DNA from: Stigmatella aurantiaca
GTDB taxonomy: Bacteria; Myxococcota; Myxococcia; Myxococcales; Myxococcaceae
NCBI RefSeq assembly: GCF_900109545.1
Contig: NZ_FOAP01000007.1
Location: 310,001 to 374,000 of the forward strand
Length of the DNA: 64,000 nucleotides
Reading direction: 5' to 3'
Shown here: positions 1 through 10,472 of the stretch, in pieces
Position numbering within the stretch: position 1 is the stretch's first letter
Layout of the letters: each line of letters starts with the position of its first letter
The notes under the pieces: model-generated
The model's input: only the letters and a program-made list of their open reading frames with translations
What the model was told of the DNA's origin: nothing
Databases searched by the model: none
Program-made: the position numbers and the translations under genes

Positions 1-663
1 CTGGGCAGCACCAACGGCACCTACCTCAACGGCCTGAGGGTGAACACCGCCCCGCTCTACGACGGGGACAAGATCCAGATCGGCTCCAACACCGTCCTCA
101 AGTTCTCCATCCAGGACCAGTTGGAGGAGCAGTACCAGCGCAGCATCTACGAGTCCGCCACGCGGGACGGCCTGACGCGGCTCTACAATAAGAAGTACTT
201 CACGGAGACCTTGCGCAAGGAGTTCGCCTACTGCCTGCGCCACCGGGTGGCCCTGTCCCTGGTGATGTTCGACGTGGACCACTTCAAGAAGATCAACGAC
301 GTGTACGGCCACCCGGCCGGAGACTACGTGCTGGCGCGCATCGCCCAGCGCGTGGGGGACACGGTGCGGACCGAGGACCTGCTGGCGCGCTATGGCGGCG
401 AGGAGTTCGCCCTGATGCTGCGCGAGTCGGCCGAGGAGCAGGCGCTCTCGTGCGCCGAGCGGTGCCGGCAGGCGGTGGACCGCAGCGACTTCATCTTCAG
501 CGGCACCCCCATCAAGGTGAGCATCAGCCTGGGCGTGGCGACGCTGCTGGACTCGGACTTCGCGCAACCGGAGGACCTGCTCGCCTCGGCGGACAAGTAC
601 CTCTACCGCGCCAAGCGCGCGGGCCGGAACCGGGTGGACGCCAAGGCCGTCAGCGGCCCGTGA
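1..663 (+). CDS. FHA-GGDEF diguanylate cyclase, 5' end outside window
   Basis: The gene enters the window in frame and ends at the TGA at 661-663. The visible 220 residues begin with the end of a forkhead-associated domain (motif GSTNGTYLNG, a phosphothreonine-binding loop) and continue through a short linker into a complete GGDEF domain. The active-site motif is GGEEF at in-window residues 132-136. An inhibitory I-site RxxD lies at residues 123-126, exactly five residues upstream, so the enzyme is probably an active, product-inhibited cyclic-di-GMP synthase. An FHA-GGDEF fusion suggests that binding a phosphorylated partner controls c-di-GMP synthesis. No C-terminal partner domain follows. 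The start lies upstream of the window; the internal GTG at 40 is not a credible start because it would cut the FHA domain. Confidence 0.93.
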   Translation: MGSTNGTYLNGLRVNTAPLYDGDKIQIGSNTVLKFSIQDQLEEQYQRSIYESATRDGLTRLYNKKYFTETLRKEFAYCLRHRVALSLVMFDVDHFKKINDVYGHPAGDYVLARIAQRVGDTVRTEDLLARYGGEEFALMLRESAEEQALSCAERCRQAVDRSDFIFSGTPIKVSISLGVATLLDSDFAQPEDLLASADKYLYRAKRAGRNRVDAKAVSGP

Positions 664-694
664 GCCTCGCCCGCCCGCGCCCCCCGGGCAGGCC

Positions 695-2287
695 TCACCG
701 CTGAAAGCCGAGCCTCCGCAGGGCCTCGCGCGACACGTGCTGGACGTGGGTGTCCCCATCGCGCTGAACCGCCTCGCTCAGCGCGGAGACCGCGAACGGC
801 CCCCCGAGCACGCCCAGCGCCTGCGCCGCCGAGACGCGGATGGCCGCGACCGTGTCCTGGCGGAGGCACTCGGCCAGCGCCTTGACGTGGTGGGGACGGC
901 CCAGGTGCTCCAGGGCGCTCGCGGCCGCCTGCCGCACCAGGGGCGTGCCCTCCAGGAGCCGCTTGGCGATGGCATCCCCCCACCGCACCTGGCGCCGGAG
1001 GGCCGCGACCTCGATGGCCGCCGCGACGACTTCCGGGGCGGGGTCCTCCATGCCTGCGGTCAGGATGCCAGTCAGCTCTGGGCCCCCGGCGCCCCCGGTT
1101 CCCAGGGCGCGGAGGGCCCCGGCGCGCACGAGCGCCTCGGGGTCCCGGAGAAACGGCGACGCCGCGTCGAGCCGCTGCCGGGGCGCCATGTCACATTCGG
1201 CGAGCAGGGCCAGGGCCTCGCCCCGGAGCGCCGGGGACTGGGACGGGCTGCTGGCCACGGCGAGCAGCGCCGGCTGACAGGACTTCTCGCGGGCCACCGC
1301 CTCCAGCCAGGGCAGCTGCGCCCCCAGGGGCGCGGAGGTCCGCAGGCGCCGTCCGGCCGCCTCGAACAGGGAGAACCCCTCGGCCCGGGCCATGCCCCGG
1401 GCGGCGGACTGGCGCACCAGCCGGTCCGGATCATTCAGGGCCTGCTCCAGCTCCCGCTGCGCCAGGGGCCCATAGGGCCGCAGCGCGGACACCGCGGAGC
1501 GCCGCTTCACGGGGTCGCTCGAGGCAAGCTCACCCTGGAGCACCTGGATTTCCTGGGAGTAGAGGGCCACGAGCCGGTTCACGCGGGCCTGGTTGGCCGG
1601 CACCGCGGCATCGAGCAGCATCCGCCCCACGGAAGAAGGCCCGCGCTCGGTGGCTGCCTTCAGGGCGGAGGCCACGGCGGCATCGGCGGACTCGGGACGC
1701 CCCTCTATCGCGTCGAGCGCCACCTGGGCAGGCGTCAGCCCCAGGAAGACGGCCAGATGGGAGAGCGCCTCCTCCCGCACCGTGGCGTCCTCCGCGTACA
1801 GCTCCAGCGTCAGGGCTTCCCGGAGGGCCTCCTGGCGAGCCCGGATCCGCTCGGCCGCCGCGGCGCCCCGCTCTCCGGCCTTCTGGAGAAAGGCGGCGGG
1901 AGGGCGCCCCGCCTCGGCGGAGATCCGGACGGCCGTGAGGCATGCGGCCAGCTCCGCCTCGCCTTGCGCCGCCAGGACCCAGTCCGCCAGGGCGCGGGGC
2001 TCGGAAGCGCCCCGTGTCTTCGCGGTGAGCCGCACGGCCGCCCAGCGCACCCGCCACTGCTCATCCGTGAGCGCCGAGCGCAGGGGCTCGCGGGGCACGG
2101 GCCGCACGTGCCCGAGCGCCACCAGCCAGCCCTCGGGGCGGCCCTGGGTGATACAGGCCTGACAGAGCGAGGCGCGCAGGGCCGGGTCCTGGACGTGGCG
2201 CTGACAGGACATCCAGCAGGCGGTGGCCCCCACGCCCCCACGCGGATCGGCCGAGAGCAGCAGGAGAACGAGGAGGGCGGAGCTCAC
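695..2287 (-). CDS. HEAT-repeat protein with N-terminal signal sequence
   Basis: The predicted product is 530 residues from a GTG start. The first ~20 residues are hydrophobic (MSSALLVLLLLSADP) and look like a signal peptide, followed by a small Cys cluster (CWMSC, CQAC). Most of the remainder is alpha-helical HEAT/PBS-lyase-type repeats, recognisable by recurring units such as DPVKRRSAVSALRPYG, DPDRLVRQSAARGMA and DTVAAIRVSAAQALGVLGG. Such scaffolds mediate protein-protein contacts, and no catalytic motif is seen. It converges on the diguanylate cyclase gene with a 31-bp gap and is divergent from rpsU. An export role in the periplasm is inferred from the N terminus. The exact start is uncertain because no strong ribosome-binding site precedes the GTG. 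Confidence 0.8.
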   Translation of the reverse strand: MSSALLVLLLLSADPRGGVGATACWMSCQRHVQDPALRASLCQACITQGRPEGWLVALGHVRPVPREPLRSALTDEQWRVRWAAVRLTAKTRGASEPRALADWVLAAQGEAELAACLTAVRISAEAGRPPAAFLQKAGERGAAAAERIRARQEALREALTLELYAEDATVREEALSHLAVFLGLTPAQVALDAIEGRPESADAAVASALKAATERGPSSVGRMLLDAAVPANQARVNRLVALYSQEIQVLQGELASSDPVKRRSAVSALRPYGPLAQRELEQALNDPDRLVRQSAARGMARAEGFSLFEAAGRRLRTSAPLGAQLPWLEAVAREKSCQPALLAVASSPSQSPALRGEALALLAECDMAPRQRLDAASPFLRDPEALVRAGALRALGTGGAGGPELTGILTAGMEDPAPEVVAAAIEVAALRRQVRWGDAIAKRLLEGTPLVRQAAASALEHLGRPHHVKALAECLRQDTVAAIRVSAAQALGVLGGPFAVSALSEAVQRDGDTHVQHVSREALRRLGFQR

Positions 2288-2337
2288 GCGGGGCGCACTC
2301 TAGTCAATTCCGGCGCTCCTTTTTACCCCCTGCGTCC

Positions 2338-2366
2338 TTGCGTTTTCCGTGCCCCTGGGCCATATC
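2338..2366 (+). promoter_or_regulatory. candidate sigma-70-type promoter upstream of rpsU
   Basis: TTGCGT (2338-2343) and CATATC (2361-2366) are separated by 17 bp in the only AT-enriched part of the divergent gap between the HEAT-repeat gene and rpsU. The -10 match is weak (three of six bases), so this is a candidate only. Confidence 0.3.
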
Positions 2367-2417
2367 CGCACCCCTTTTCACGACATTTACAAGCCACGGC
2401 GGAAGGAGGTGACTGCA

Positions 2418-2612
2418 TTGCCCGGTATCCGAGTCAAGGAGGGTGAGTCCATTGAGAGCGCCCTGAAGCGCTTCAAGAAGGCCACCGAGAAGGCGGGAAT
2501 CCTCTCCGAGATCCGCAAGCGCGAGCACTACGAGAAGCCTTCCGTCAAGCGCAAGAAGAAGGCCCTCGCCGCCAAGAAGCGCGCGGTGAAGAAGGCGCGC
2601 AAGTCGTTCTAG
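2418..2612 (+). CDS. rpsU: 30S ribosomal protein S21, TTG start
   Basis: The 64-residue product starts [18 protein letters not shown] after the initiator and ends in a Lys/Arg-rich tail ([20 protein letters not shown]), matching bacterial S21 in length and order. S21 binds the 30S platform near the anti-Shine-Dalgarno end of 16S rRNA. I chose the TTG at 2418 because a near-perfect Shine-Dalgarno sequence (AAGGAGGTGA, 2403-2412) lies five bases upstream and family homology begins exactly there. Upstream ATGs in frame would add a non-homologous extension. A very strong ribosome-binding site paired with a weak start codon is notable for the ribosomal protein that acts beside the anti-SD sequence. 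It is the first gene of the rpsU-yqeY-dnaG-rpoD cluster. Confidence 0.95.
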   Translation: MPGIRVKEGESIESALKRFKKATEKAGILSEIRKREHYEKPSVKRKKKALAAKKRAVKKARKSF

Positions 2613-2705
2613 CGTGCCCCCGAAGGGCTGGGGCGCCCCGTCGCGGTGCCCCGGCTCTTCCCCCCGCTGCCATCCCCTCCCCTTCCCCACGCAGAAAGAG
2701 CACCC

Positions 2706-3164
2706 ATGGCCACCCTCAAAGAGCGCCTCGACGCGGACCTGAAGGACGCGATGCGGGCCAAGAACGAGCTGTCCACGAGCGTCCTGCGGATGCTCAAGAG
2801 CGCCGTGAAGTACAAGGAAGTGGAGCCGGGAGCCTCGGCCCTGGATGACGCGGGCATCGAGAAGGTCATCGCCGGGCTCATCAAGCAGCGCCGCGACTCC
2901 ATCGACCAGTTCAAGTCCGGTGGACGGGCCGACCTGGCCGAGAAGGAAGAGGCGGAGATCTCCGTCCTCCAGAAGTACCTGCCCCAGCAGCTCACCGCCG
3001 AGGAGCTCGCCGCCGAGGTGCAGGCGGCCATCACCGCCGTGGGCGCCAAGGGCCCCAAGGACATGGGCGCGGTGATGAAGCACGTGAACCCCAAGGTGCA
3101 GGGCCGTGCCGAGGGCAAGGCCGTCTCCGAGGAAGTGAAGGCCCAGCTGGCCAAGCTGGCCTGA
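2706..3164 (+). CDS. GatB/YqeY domain protein
   Basis: The product is 152 residues, the usual length of a stand-alone YqeY protein, starting MATLKERLDADLKDAMRAKN. The helical core has LRMLKSAVKYKEVE, the hallmark KYLPQQLT segment, and a C-terminal KGPKDMGAVMKHVNPKV motif typical of the family. The fold is shared with the tail of the GatB amidotransferase subunit and is thought to contact tRNA; the precise role of free YqeY proteins is not established. The ATG at 2706 is preceded by an AGAAAGAG ribosome-binding site. The gene lies 93 bp after rpsU and 287 bp before dnaG on the same strand, so it interrupts the classic rpsU-dnaG-rpoD order. Confidence 0.93.
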   Translation: MATLKERLDADLKDAMRAKNELSTSVLRMLKSAVKYKEVEPGASALDDAGIEKVIAGLIKQRRDSIDQFKSGGRADLAEKEEAEISVLQKYLPQQLTAEELAAEVQAAITAVGAKGPKDMGAVMKHVNPKVQGRAEGKAVSEEVKAQLAKLA

Positions 3165-3451
3165 TCCGGCCGGCGTTTCCCGGAAGCTGGCCGGAAGCTT
3201 GCCCTCCCGCCAGCCCACCGTTAAGGGCTATTCCTGAACCCGTCACGGGCGCCTGCCGGCGCTCCCCGGCGGGCGGGAGCCCTGCCCTTGCCCATCCTAC
3301 TTCCCAGGCGTGAAGCGCGCCCTTGCTGGACGGGCGCCCGGAGCCCCGGGAGCCGCCCTGGAACGTCGGACGGCTCCGGCATGCTCTCCTGCTCTCCTTC
3401 CAAGCCCTGGACAGCGCTGTCCGGGCAAGGCGGAGCCGAGGGACGGGCGCC

Positions 3452-5257
3452 GTGAACATCCCTGAGCACAAACTCGAAGAGATCATCGACCGGGTGGACC
3501 TGGCCGGTCTCATCTCCCGCTACGTGGAACTCAAGAAGTCCGGGCGGGAGTACAAGGGCCGCTGCCCGTTCCACCAGGAGAAGACCCCCTCCTTCTACGT
3601 CATCCCGGAGAAGCGCTTTTACTTCTGCCACGGGTGCCGGGCGAGCGGGGATGCCGTGTCATTCGTCCAGCGCTACCTGGGCAAGCCCTTCATCGAGGCG
3701 GTGAAGGACCTGGCCCGCGAAGTGGGCGTGGACATCGAGGCGGCGCAGGACCCGACGGCCCGGGAGCGCCAGCAGCTCAAGGAAGTCACGGACCTGGCGG
3801 CCGAGCACTTCCGCGCCCTGCTCTGGCAGGACGAGGGCCGCGCGGCCCGGGCGTACCTGGCCAACCGCGGCGTCTCCGAGGAGACCGCCCAGGCGTTCGG
3901 CCTGGGGTGGGCGGCCAACGCCTGGAGCCTCCTGGCCGACAAGCTCACCCGGGCGGGCATGGTGGAGTGGGGCGTGAAGGCGGGGCTCGTCCAGCAACGC
4001 TCGAACGCCGACGGGTACTACGACTTCTTCCGCAGCCGCCTCATGGTGCCCATCCGGGCCCCCGAGGGCCGCCCCATCGGCTTCGGCGGCCGGCTGGTGG
4101 GCGCCGACGAGGGGCCCAAGTACCTCAACTCGAAGGAGTCCCGGCTCTACAACAAGAGCGACACGCTGTACGGCATGGACCAGGCCCGCGACGAGATTCG
4201 CCGGCGCAAGTCCGCCATCCTGGTGGAGGGCTACTTCGACTGCATTGGCCTGCACCAGGTGGGCGTCCGCCATGCCGTGGCCCTGTGCTCCACGGCGCTC
4301 ACCCCCGGCCACCTGCAGGCGCTGCACCGGGGCGAAGCGCGGGAGCTGGTGCTGCTGCTGGACGGCGACCAGGCGGGCCTGAATGCCGTCGAGCGGCTGG
4401 CCGGCCCCCTGGTCGCCGCGGGAGCGTCCACCCGGGTGGCGCTGCTGCCGCAAGGGGATGATCCGGACACCTTCGCGCGCCGGGAAGGGGTGGAGGGCGT
4501 GGAGCGGCTGATCCACGAGGCACAGCCCCTGACGGGCCACCTCTTCACCAGCGTCCTTCCCCAGGGGGCACAGGCGAGCTTCGAGGAAAAGATGGCGGCC
4601 ATCGAGCGGCTCAAGCCGATGACGGCGCAGATCCCTCCGGGGCTGGTGCGCTCGGCCTTCCTCAACGCGGTGGCCGCGCACTTCAGCCTCCCGGTGGGAG
4701 ACCTGGAGGGGGCCCTGCGCTTCAAAGCGCCCCCGAAGCCTGCCCCCTCCCCGGCCAGGCCTGCCCCGGCGGCCCCCCGGAGCCCTCCGGTCCGCCCGCC
4801 GGACGCCCTGGAGTCCTTCTACGTCGCCGCCGCCCTCCGGGAGCCCCGGTTGGTGGCCCGGGATACCTTCCGGGCATGTGATGACTTGTCCCACCCGGGG
4901 CTGCGCATGGTGCTGGCCCACGCCACCTCCGGGCAGGGCGCCGAGGACGCCCTGTTCGAGGCGCCGGAGACCGTGAAGAAGGCCCTGGAGGGCGCCCTGC
5001 GGCAGCTGCCCGAGGCAGGCGCCCCTCTGGAGGGGGCCTTCCTCGCGGTCTGCCGCAAGCTGATGCTGCGGCGCATCGACGAGCAGCTTGGCTATATAGA
5101 GAAAGCCACGAAGCAGGCTCCGGGAGCCTACGACTTGACCGAGGAGACGCGCCGGTTGCTTACCGAGCGCGTGGAGTTGCTGGCCTTGAAGAAACGCGTC
5201 CTCGACGAGCTCCGCCCCGCGCCTACGGGAACAAAGGCCCCAATGCAACCGGTTTGA
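3452..5257 (+). CDS. dnaG: DNA primase
   Basis: The product is 601 residues from a GTG start and synthesises RNA primers at the replication fork. The N-terminal CHC2 zinc-binding domain has Cys38, His41, Cys59 and Cys62 (CPFH and CHGC pairs). The catalytic TOPRIM core carries the acidic Glu259 in ILVEGYFD and the metal-binding Asp304/Asp306 in [10 protein letters not shown] Pro/Ala-rich linker (around residues 430-450) leads to the C-terminal DnaB-interacting helical domain. I placed the start at 3452 because the family begins near this point ([11 protein letters not shown]); an in-frame upstream extension from 3323 is Arg/Pro-rich and looks non-coding. The gene lies 88 bp upstream of rpoD on the same strand, as in the macromolecular-synthesis operon of many bacteria. 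Confidence 0.97.
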   Translation: MNIPEHKLEEIIDRVDLAGLISRYVELKKSGREYKGRCPFHQEKTPSFYVIPEKRFYFCHGCRASGDAVSFVQRYLGKPFIEAVKDLAREVGVDIEAAQDPTARERQQLKEVTDLAAEHFRALLWQDEGRAARAYLANRGVSEETAQAFGLGWAANAWSLLADKLTRAGMVEWGVKAGLVQQRSNADGYYDFFRSRLMVPIRAPEGRPIGFGGRLVGADEGPKYLNSKESRLYNKSDTLYGMDQARDEIRRRKSAILVEGYFDCIGLHQVGVRHAVALCSTALTPGHLQALHRGEARELVLLLDGDQAGLNAVERLAGPLVAAGASTRVALLPQGDDPDTFARREGVEGVERLIHEAQPLTGHLFTSVLPQGAQASFEEKMAAIERLKPMTAQIPPGLVRSAFLNAVAAHFSLPVGDLEGALRFKAPPKPAPSPARPAPAAPRSPPVRPPDALESFYVAAALREPRLVARDTFRACDDLSHPGLRMVLAHATSGQGAEDALFEAPETVKKALEGALRQLPEAGAPLEGAFLAVCRKLMLRRIDEQLGYIEKATKQAPGAYDLTEETRRLLTERVELLALKKRVLDELRPAPTGTKAPMQPV

Positions 5258-5265
5258 GTTCGCGT

Positions 5266-5294
5266 TTGTAAGTATCCTGCAATTTGCGATAGAT
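5266..5294 (+). promoter_or_regulatory. candidate internal promoter for rpoD
   Basis: The 88-bp dnaG-rpoD gap is unusually AT-rich at 5258-5300. TTGTAA (5266-5271) and ATAGAT (5289-5294) are 17 bp apart. Internal promoters at this place are known in other rpsU-dnaG-rpoD operons, but the match here is weak. Confidence 0.3.
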
Positions 5295-5345
5295 CGGCCG
5301 GCTCGCTCCAGGCCAAGCACCTGTTTTCTAAGGAGAAGTACCCGA

Positions 5346-7466
<2,121 letters not shown>

Positions 7467-7489
7467 GCCGGACCGGCTGAAGTGACCGC

Positions 7490-7530
7490 AAGCCCCCGCG
7501 TCCTCATGGACCGGGGGCTTCGTCATTTCT
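7490..7530 (+). terminator. rho-independent terminator after rpoD
   Basis: The stem AAGCCCCCG (7490-7498) pairs with CGGGGGCTT (7512-7520). An inner GTCC/GGAC pairing around a TCAT loop extends the stem, and a short T-rich stretch (CGTCATTTCT) follows. Confidence 0.85.
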
Positions 7531-7541
7531 AGAGTCCGGCG

Positions 7542-7832
7542 GTGCCCGTGACGCCCCCCCTCCCCTTCTCCGAAGCCGTGCGGCGCGCGGTGCGCGCGAT
7601 TCCCCGGGGCCAGGTGCGCTCGTACGCGCAGGTGGCCCTCTATGCGGGCAAGCCCGGGGCGGCGCGAGGGGTGGGCCGGGAGCTGAAGACGCTGGAGGGG
7701 GTGCCCTGGTGGCGCGTCATCCGCTCGGATGGGACGCTGGCGCCCGCGGTGGCCCCTGAGCAGGCCCGGCGGTTGAAGGCCGAGGGCGTCCAGGTGAAGC
7801 GGAGCGGAGAACACTTCCGCGTGCAGACCTGA
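7542..7832 (+). CDS. MGMT-family alkyltransferase-like DNA-binding protein
   Basis: The product is 96 residues from a GTG start (a second GTG lies at 7548). It corresponds to the C-terminal DNA-binding domain of O6-alkylguanine-DNA alkyltransferase. It has the DNA-binding segment IPRGQVRSYAQVALYAG, the Arg-finger region (GAARGVGREL) and the active-site neighbourhood VPWWRVIRSDG. In true methyltransferases the core is PCHR; here both Cys and His are replaced by Trp (PWWR), so it cannot accept an alkyl group. Alkyltransferase-like proteins of this size bind O6-alkylguanine, flip the base and hand the lesion to nucleotide excision repair; that role is inferred here. It follows the rpoD terminator directly and probably has its own promoter. 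Confidence 0.88.
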   Translation: MPVTPPLPFSEAVRRAVRAIPRGQVRSYAQVALYAGKPGAARGVGRELKTLEGVPWWRVIRSDGTLAPAVAPEQARRLKAEGVQVKRSGEHFRVQT

Positions 7833-7862
7833 GCCCCCCGGGGCTGCGGCCCGCCTCACCTC

Positions 7863-7890
7863 TTGTCAGCGGCACGGCCTGAGGGATACT
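7863..7890 (+). promoter_or_regulatory. candidate promoter of the CAT-anticodon tRNA gene
   Basis: TTGTCA (7863-7868) and GATACT (7885-7890) are separated by 16 bp. Transcription would start about 23 nt upstream of the mature tRNA 5' end. Confidence 0.5.
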
Positions 7891-7919
7891 CCTCCACGTC
7901 GCAGCGCGTTGTTTGTGAA

Positions 7920-7992
7920 GGGCCCTTAGCTCAGCGGTTAGAGCTGTCGGCTCATAACCGATTGGTCCCCGGTTCGAATCCGGGAGGGCCCA
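7920..7992 (+). tRNA. tRNA with CAT anticodon (Met, or Ile2 after lysidine modification)
   Basis: It is a complete 73-nt cloverleaf. The acceptor stem GGGCCCT pairs with AGGGCCC, with discriminator A at 7992. The D-stem is GCTC/GAGC, the anticodon stem GTCGG/CCGAT with loop CTCATAA (anticodon CAT), and the T-stem CCCGG/CCGGG. The CCA end is not encoded. The overall sequence (TTAGCTCAGNGGTTAGAGC, CTCATAA) resembles tRNA-Ile2, whose CAT anticodon is modified to lysidine to read ATA, more than an elongator tRNA-Met; identity cannot be settled from sequence alone. The last 45 nt plus three flanking bases are duplicated at 11643-11690, so its 3' half served as an attachment site. Confidence 0.93.
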
Positions 7993-7995
7993 CTC
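7948..7995 (+). repeat. left 48-bp direct repeat (attL, within tRNA)
   Basis: It is identical over 48 bp to 11643-11690. It covers the tRNA from the anticodon stem to the 3' end plus three bases (CTC). Confidence 0.9.
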
Positions 7996-8007
7996 GCCGT
8001 AACCCCT

Positions 8008-8043
8008 CCCCACGCCTCGGGATTTTCCTCCGGGGCGCTGGGG
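8008..8043 (+). terminator. hairpin after the tRNA gene
   Basis: CCCCACGCCTCGG (8008-8020) pairs with CCGGGGCGCTGGGG (8030-8043) with one bulge and a mismatch. The hairpin resembles the one that follows the right repeat at 11701-11733, which suggests that both descend from a tRNA terminator. Confidence 0.55.
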
Positions 8044-8162
8044 CGGGAAGCTCCCCTCGCCGCGTTCCGCACCACCGGCGCACCATGCCTCCTATGACGT
8101 GGCACCTTGCTCCTTGCCTTTGATACCGTCAGTGGCTCGCGGGAATGCATCGAGGAGTGCAA

Positions 8163-9044
8163 GTGAATGGGCGTGCAGCACTGGCCATCCTCGTGGGCCT
8201 GTTGCTGCCGCTGCCACTCGTCTTCTTGCTGAGCGGTGGGCTGCTGCCCGGCTTGCGTGAAGGAAGAGCCGGCAGCAACCGCGTCAGCCCAGTCCTCACC
8301 GCCGAAGCCCGCATGAGGCTGACGACATACCGTAGCGACTGCGGGCTCAGCTCGGAGTGTGAGCCTCCCCTTGGCTGCGTCATGGAAGCCCGCGCGAGAC
8401 GGCAGTACTGCATCGACAGCCAATGCACCCAGGACACCGAGTGTCCCCAAGACCAGAGCTGCCGTCCCATCGCTTCTTCGGGCGGCGGCCCCTGGGTAAG
8501 GCTCTGCATTCCCACGGGCGTGAGGAAAGAAGGCGAGCACTGCATCGCGCTGCCAGAAACCCGGGAAGCAGCCTGCGCCCCCGGTCTTCTCTGCGGCTCA
8601 AAAGAGGGGTGGTGCGCCCAGCCCTGCCGGAAGGCAGATGCGGCCGCGTGCCCTGAAGGCTTTTTCTGTGCGGACACAATGCCCGACCCCCTGTGCCTGC
8701 CCTCATGTACGGCCAAAGGATGCCCGCCAGGGCAGCGTTGCATTCATGGTGCCGAAGGCGCCTCAGCGTGCGCGGAAGTCTACGGACCTGATTGCCAACA
8801 AAATCCTTGTCCCAGAGCCGGTGAGTGCCAAGTGAGCCACGACTCGACGCGCCCCGGTAAAGTGTGGATGGAATGCGTTGAGCGGTGTGGTGAAGGCTAC
8901 CCTCCCTGCAGTGCGGGGCTGATCTGCGATGCATGGGTGTGCAGAGTCCCTTGCAATTCGCAAGATCCTCATCCCTGTATGAAAGGCTACCTTTGCAAGC
9001 AGCACAGGTCCGGAAGGCCCGAAGTTTGCCAACCGGAATCATAG
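8163..9044 (+). CDS. membrane-anchored cysteine-rich protein of unknown function
   Basis: The product is about 293 residues from a GTG at 8163; a GAGGAG ribosome-binding site lies about eight bases upstream, although an in-frame ATG exists at 8145. An N-terminal hydrophobic helix (LAILVGLLLPLPLVFLLSGG) acts as signal or anchor. The rest is a series of short Cys-rich units (for example CTQDTECPQDQSC, CPEGFFCADTMPDPLC, CPPGQRC, CSAGLICDAWVC), with spacing like disulfide-knotted extracellular modules. This implies a periplasmic, surface or secreted protein. I do not recognise a named family. It is the first gene inside the tRNA-integrated element. Its codon use is less GC-rich than that of core genes, consistent with transfer. 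Confidence 0.75.
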   Translation: MNGRAALAILVGLLLPLPLVFLLSGGLLPGLREGRAGSNRVSPVLTAEARMRLTTYRSDCGLSSECEPPLGCVMEARARRQYCIDSQCTQDTECPQDQSCRPIASSGGGPWVRLCIPTGVRKEGEHCIALPETREAACAPGLLCGSKEGWCAQPCRKADAAACPEGFFCADTMPDPLCLPSCTAKGCPPGQRCIHGAEGASACAEVYGPDCQQNPCPRAGECQVSHDSTRPGKVWMECVERCGEGYPPCSAGLICDAWVCRVPCNSQDPHPCMKGYLCKQHRSGRPEVCQPES

Positions 9045-9233
9045 CCAAGTTCCTGAGGATGCCAGGCTCATCCCTGATCGACAACGCACTGGAGCCGTGA
9101 AGGAAGAACAACCGGAGCGGGCGCAGGGTTGACGCGTGCCTGTCCGGACTCGGGGTGCCCGCTGAATGGGACTCAAACGCCACCACCCTCTCGGGTCTGC
9201 TAGTCTGGGGGTTACCTGGGAGGTTCCCCCGCT

Positions 9234-9896
9234 TTGCTCCAACCCTGCATCTTTCCCTTCGCACTTGCCGCTTTGCTGATGGGCCTTCCTGCTGCGGCAC
9301 AGGCCGCGCCCGTAGAAGGCCCGGCTCCGCGCTCCATCGTGCTCACGGGCAAAGCGGACGAGTCTCCCTTGCTCTATCTCGCGCCTGGCACCTTCACTTT
9401 CATCATCCTGGACGCGCCGATCCTCCGCGAGTCCGTCGCGGTGGAGGACCGCGCCCGCTTTGCCCGGGTGGATCCATCCGATCAGGGCATCACGCTTGCG
9501 CCCGGGGAGCCGCTCGGGCCTACGGAACGGCTGACGCTCCGGTTCACCTACCGCGAAGGTTCCCCTTCAAGTGCCGTGCTTCTGCTCACGGGGCGAGCCG
9601 GTGAAGTGGACACCGTGGTCAACGTGAGCCGCCCGCCACAAACCGTGGAGGCGTGCCGTGTGGAACTGTCCGTCACACGCGAGCACTGCGAGGCGCAGAG
9701 CCAGGAATTGGAGGCGTTGAGAGCCCGCTCGCTGACAGTGAGTCCAGCCGCCGTTGCACTCGCGGAACTCGTGGACAAAGAAGGCATGAAGGCTGAGAAT
9801 TTCGAGGAGTCATGCCTCAAGGCGCGGGGAGAACTTCGCCCCACCCAGTGCAGGACACTCGGGGCATCCACGTGGACTGAGCCTGCCCCGGTTTAG
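9234..9896 (+). CDS. DUF2381-type (TIGR02268-like) myxobacterial exported protein, short form
   Basis: The product is 220 residues from a TTG start, preceded by GGGAGG at 9219-9224. A signal peptide (CIFPFALAALLMGLPAAAQA) is followed by a beta-rich region (LYLAPGTFTFIILDAP, ERLTLRFTYREGSPSS, VVNVSRPPQTVEACR) and a Gln/Glu-rich helical stretch. This pattern fits the paralogous myxobacterial DUF2381 family (TIGR02268), as recalled and not searched. Members are usually near 290-300 residues, so the C-terminal part appears missing or shortened. Function is unknown. Members often neighbour serine/threonine kinase genes, but none is here. It lies inside the tRNA-bounded element. Confidence 0.7.
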   Translation: MLQPCIFPFALAALLMGLPAAAQAAPVEGPAPRSIVLTGKADESPLLYLAPGTFTFIILDAPILRESVAVEDRARFARVDPSDQGITLAPGEPLGPTERLTLRFTYREGSPSSAVLLLTGRAGEVDTVVNVSRPPQTVEACRVELSVTREHCEAQSQELEALRARSLTVSPAAVALAELVDKEGMKAENFEESCLKARGELRPTQCRTLGASTWTEPAPV

Positions 9897-10074
9897 TGGA
9901 CACCCCTGTGGATCCTGGACTCATGCGGACGGCGGCACGAGCGGGGCTCACCTGCTCGCCGCTTCTGAATCACACGAAGGGCGGGAGAGCCCCAAAATCA
10001 GGGTAAGCCCACACCCCCATCGAGGAATCTATCGACAGGGTAGGCTGCGGGTTTCCATTCAACTGCTCTCGGCG

Positions 10075-10461
10075 TTACTCGGGGGTAGGTGAATCTACTT
10101 CCTGCGGCGTGAAGGAGGGCACGAGTGTCAGCTTCATCTCCGCCCGCTTCCCGACGGCTAACGTCTTCCCAGCCACCTTCACGAGAGTTCCCCAGGAAGA
10201 CAGCTGTTGGTTCCGCAGCCACTCCTCAGCACGTGCCATATCTGGGAAGACATGTGCAGGATCGACTCCGGAGGGAGCGGCTCTGTCAGTGTCGCGGAGG
10301 TACTCACGAAAAGCCGTGAGCTGGCCGGTCACATAAAGATAGTGGAGCGCGTTCGCTGCGGTACTGAGCGCATCGCGCGCAGTGTCAGGAACATGTTCTA
10401 CCGCACCCTCAAGGGCATGGCACAGGGATTCAAATTCGAAGTCTTCGGGTCGTGTCGTCAA
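10075..10461 (-). CDS. small soluble protein, putative partner of the upstream lipoprotein
   Basis: The product is 128 residues without signal peptide or membrane segment, so probably cytoplasmic. Recognisable pieces are an N-terminal helical half and a C-terminal segment FPDMARAEEWLRNQQ followed by GTLVKVAGKTLAVGKR, a beta-rich pattern I have seen in small myxobacterial orphan proteins. No function is known to me. It starts 11 bp after the stop of the lipoprotein gene at 10473-11009 on the same strand, so the two are almost certainly co-transcribed. The order (secreted lipoprotein first, small soluble protein second) resembles the toxin/immunity layout of Sit loci, but that is inference only. 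It lies within the mobile element. Confidence 0.7.
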   Translation of the reverse strand: MTTRPEDFEFESLCHALEGAVEHVPDTARDALSTAANALHYLYVTGQLTAFREYLRDTDRAAPSGVDPAHVFPDMARAEEWLRNQQLSSWGTLVKVAGKTLAVGKRAEMKLTLVPSFTPQEVDSPTPE

Positions 10462-10472
10462 GAGCCTGCTCC

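Noticed and set aside
450-704. Short plus-strand frame overlapping the diguanylate cyclase
   Set aside because: It is an out-of-frame shadow rich in Arg, Pro and Gly. The GGDEF frame is unambiguous.
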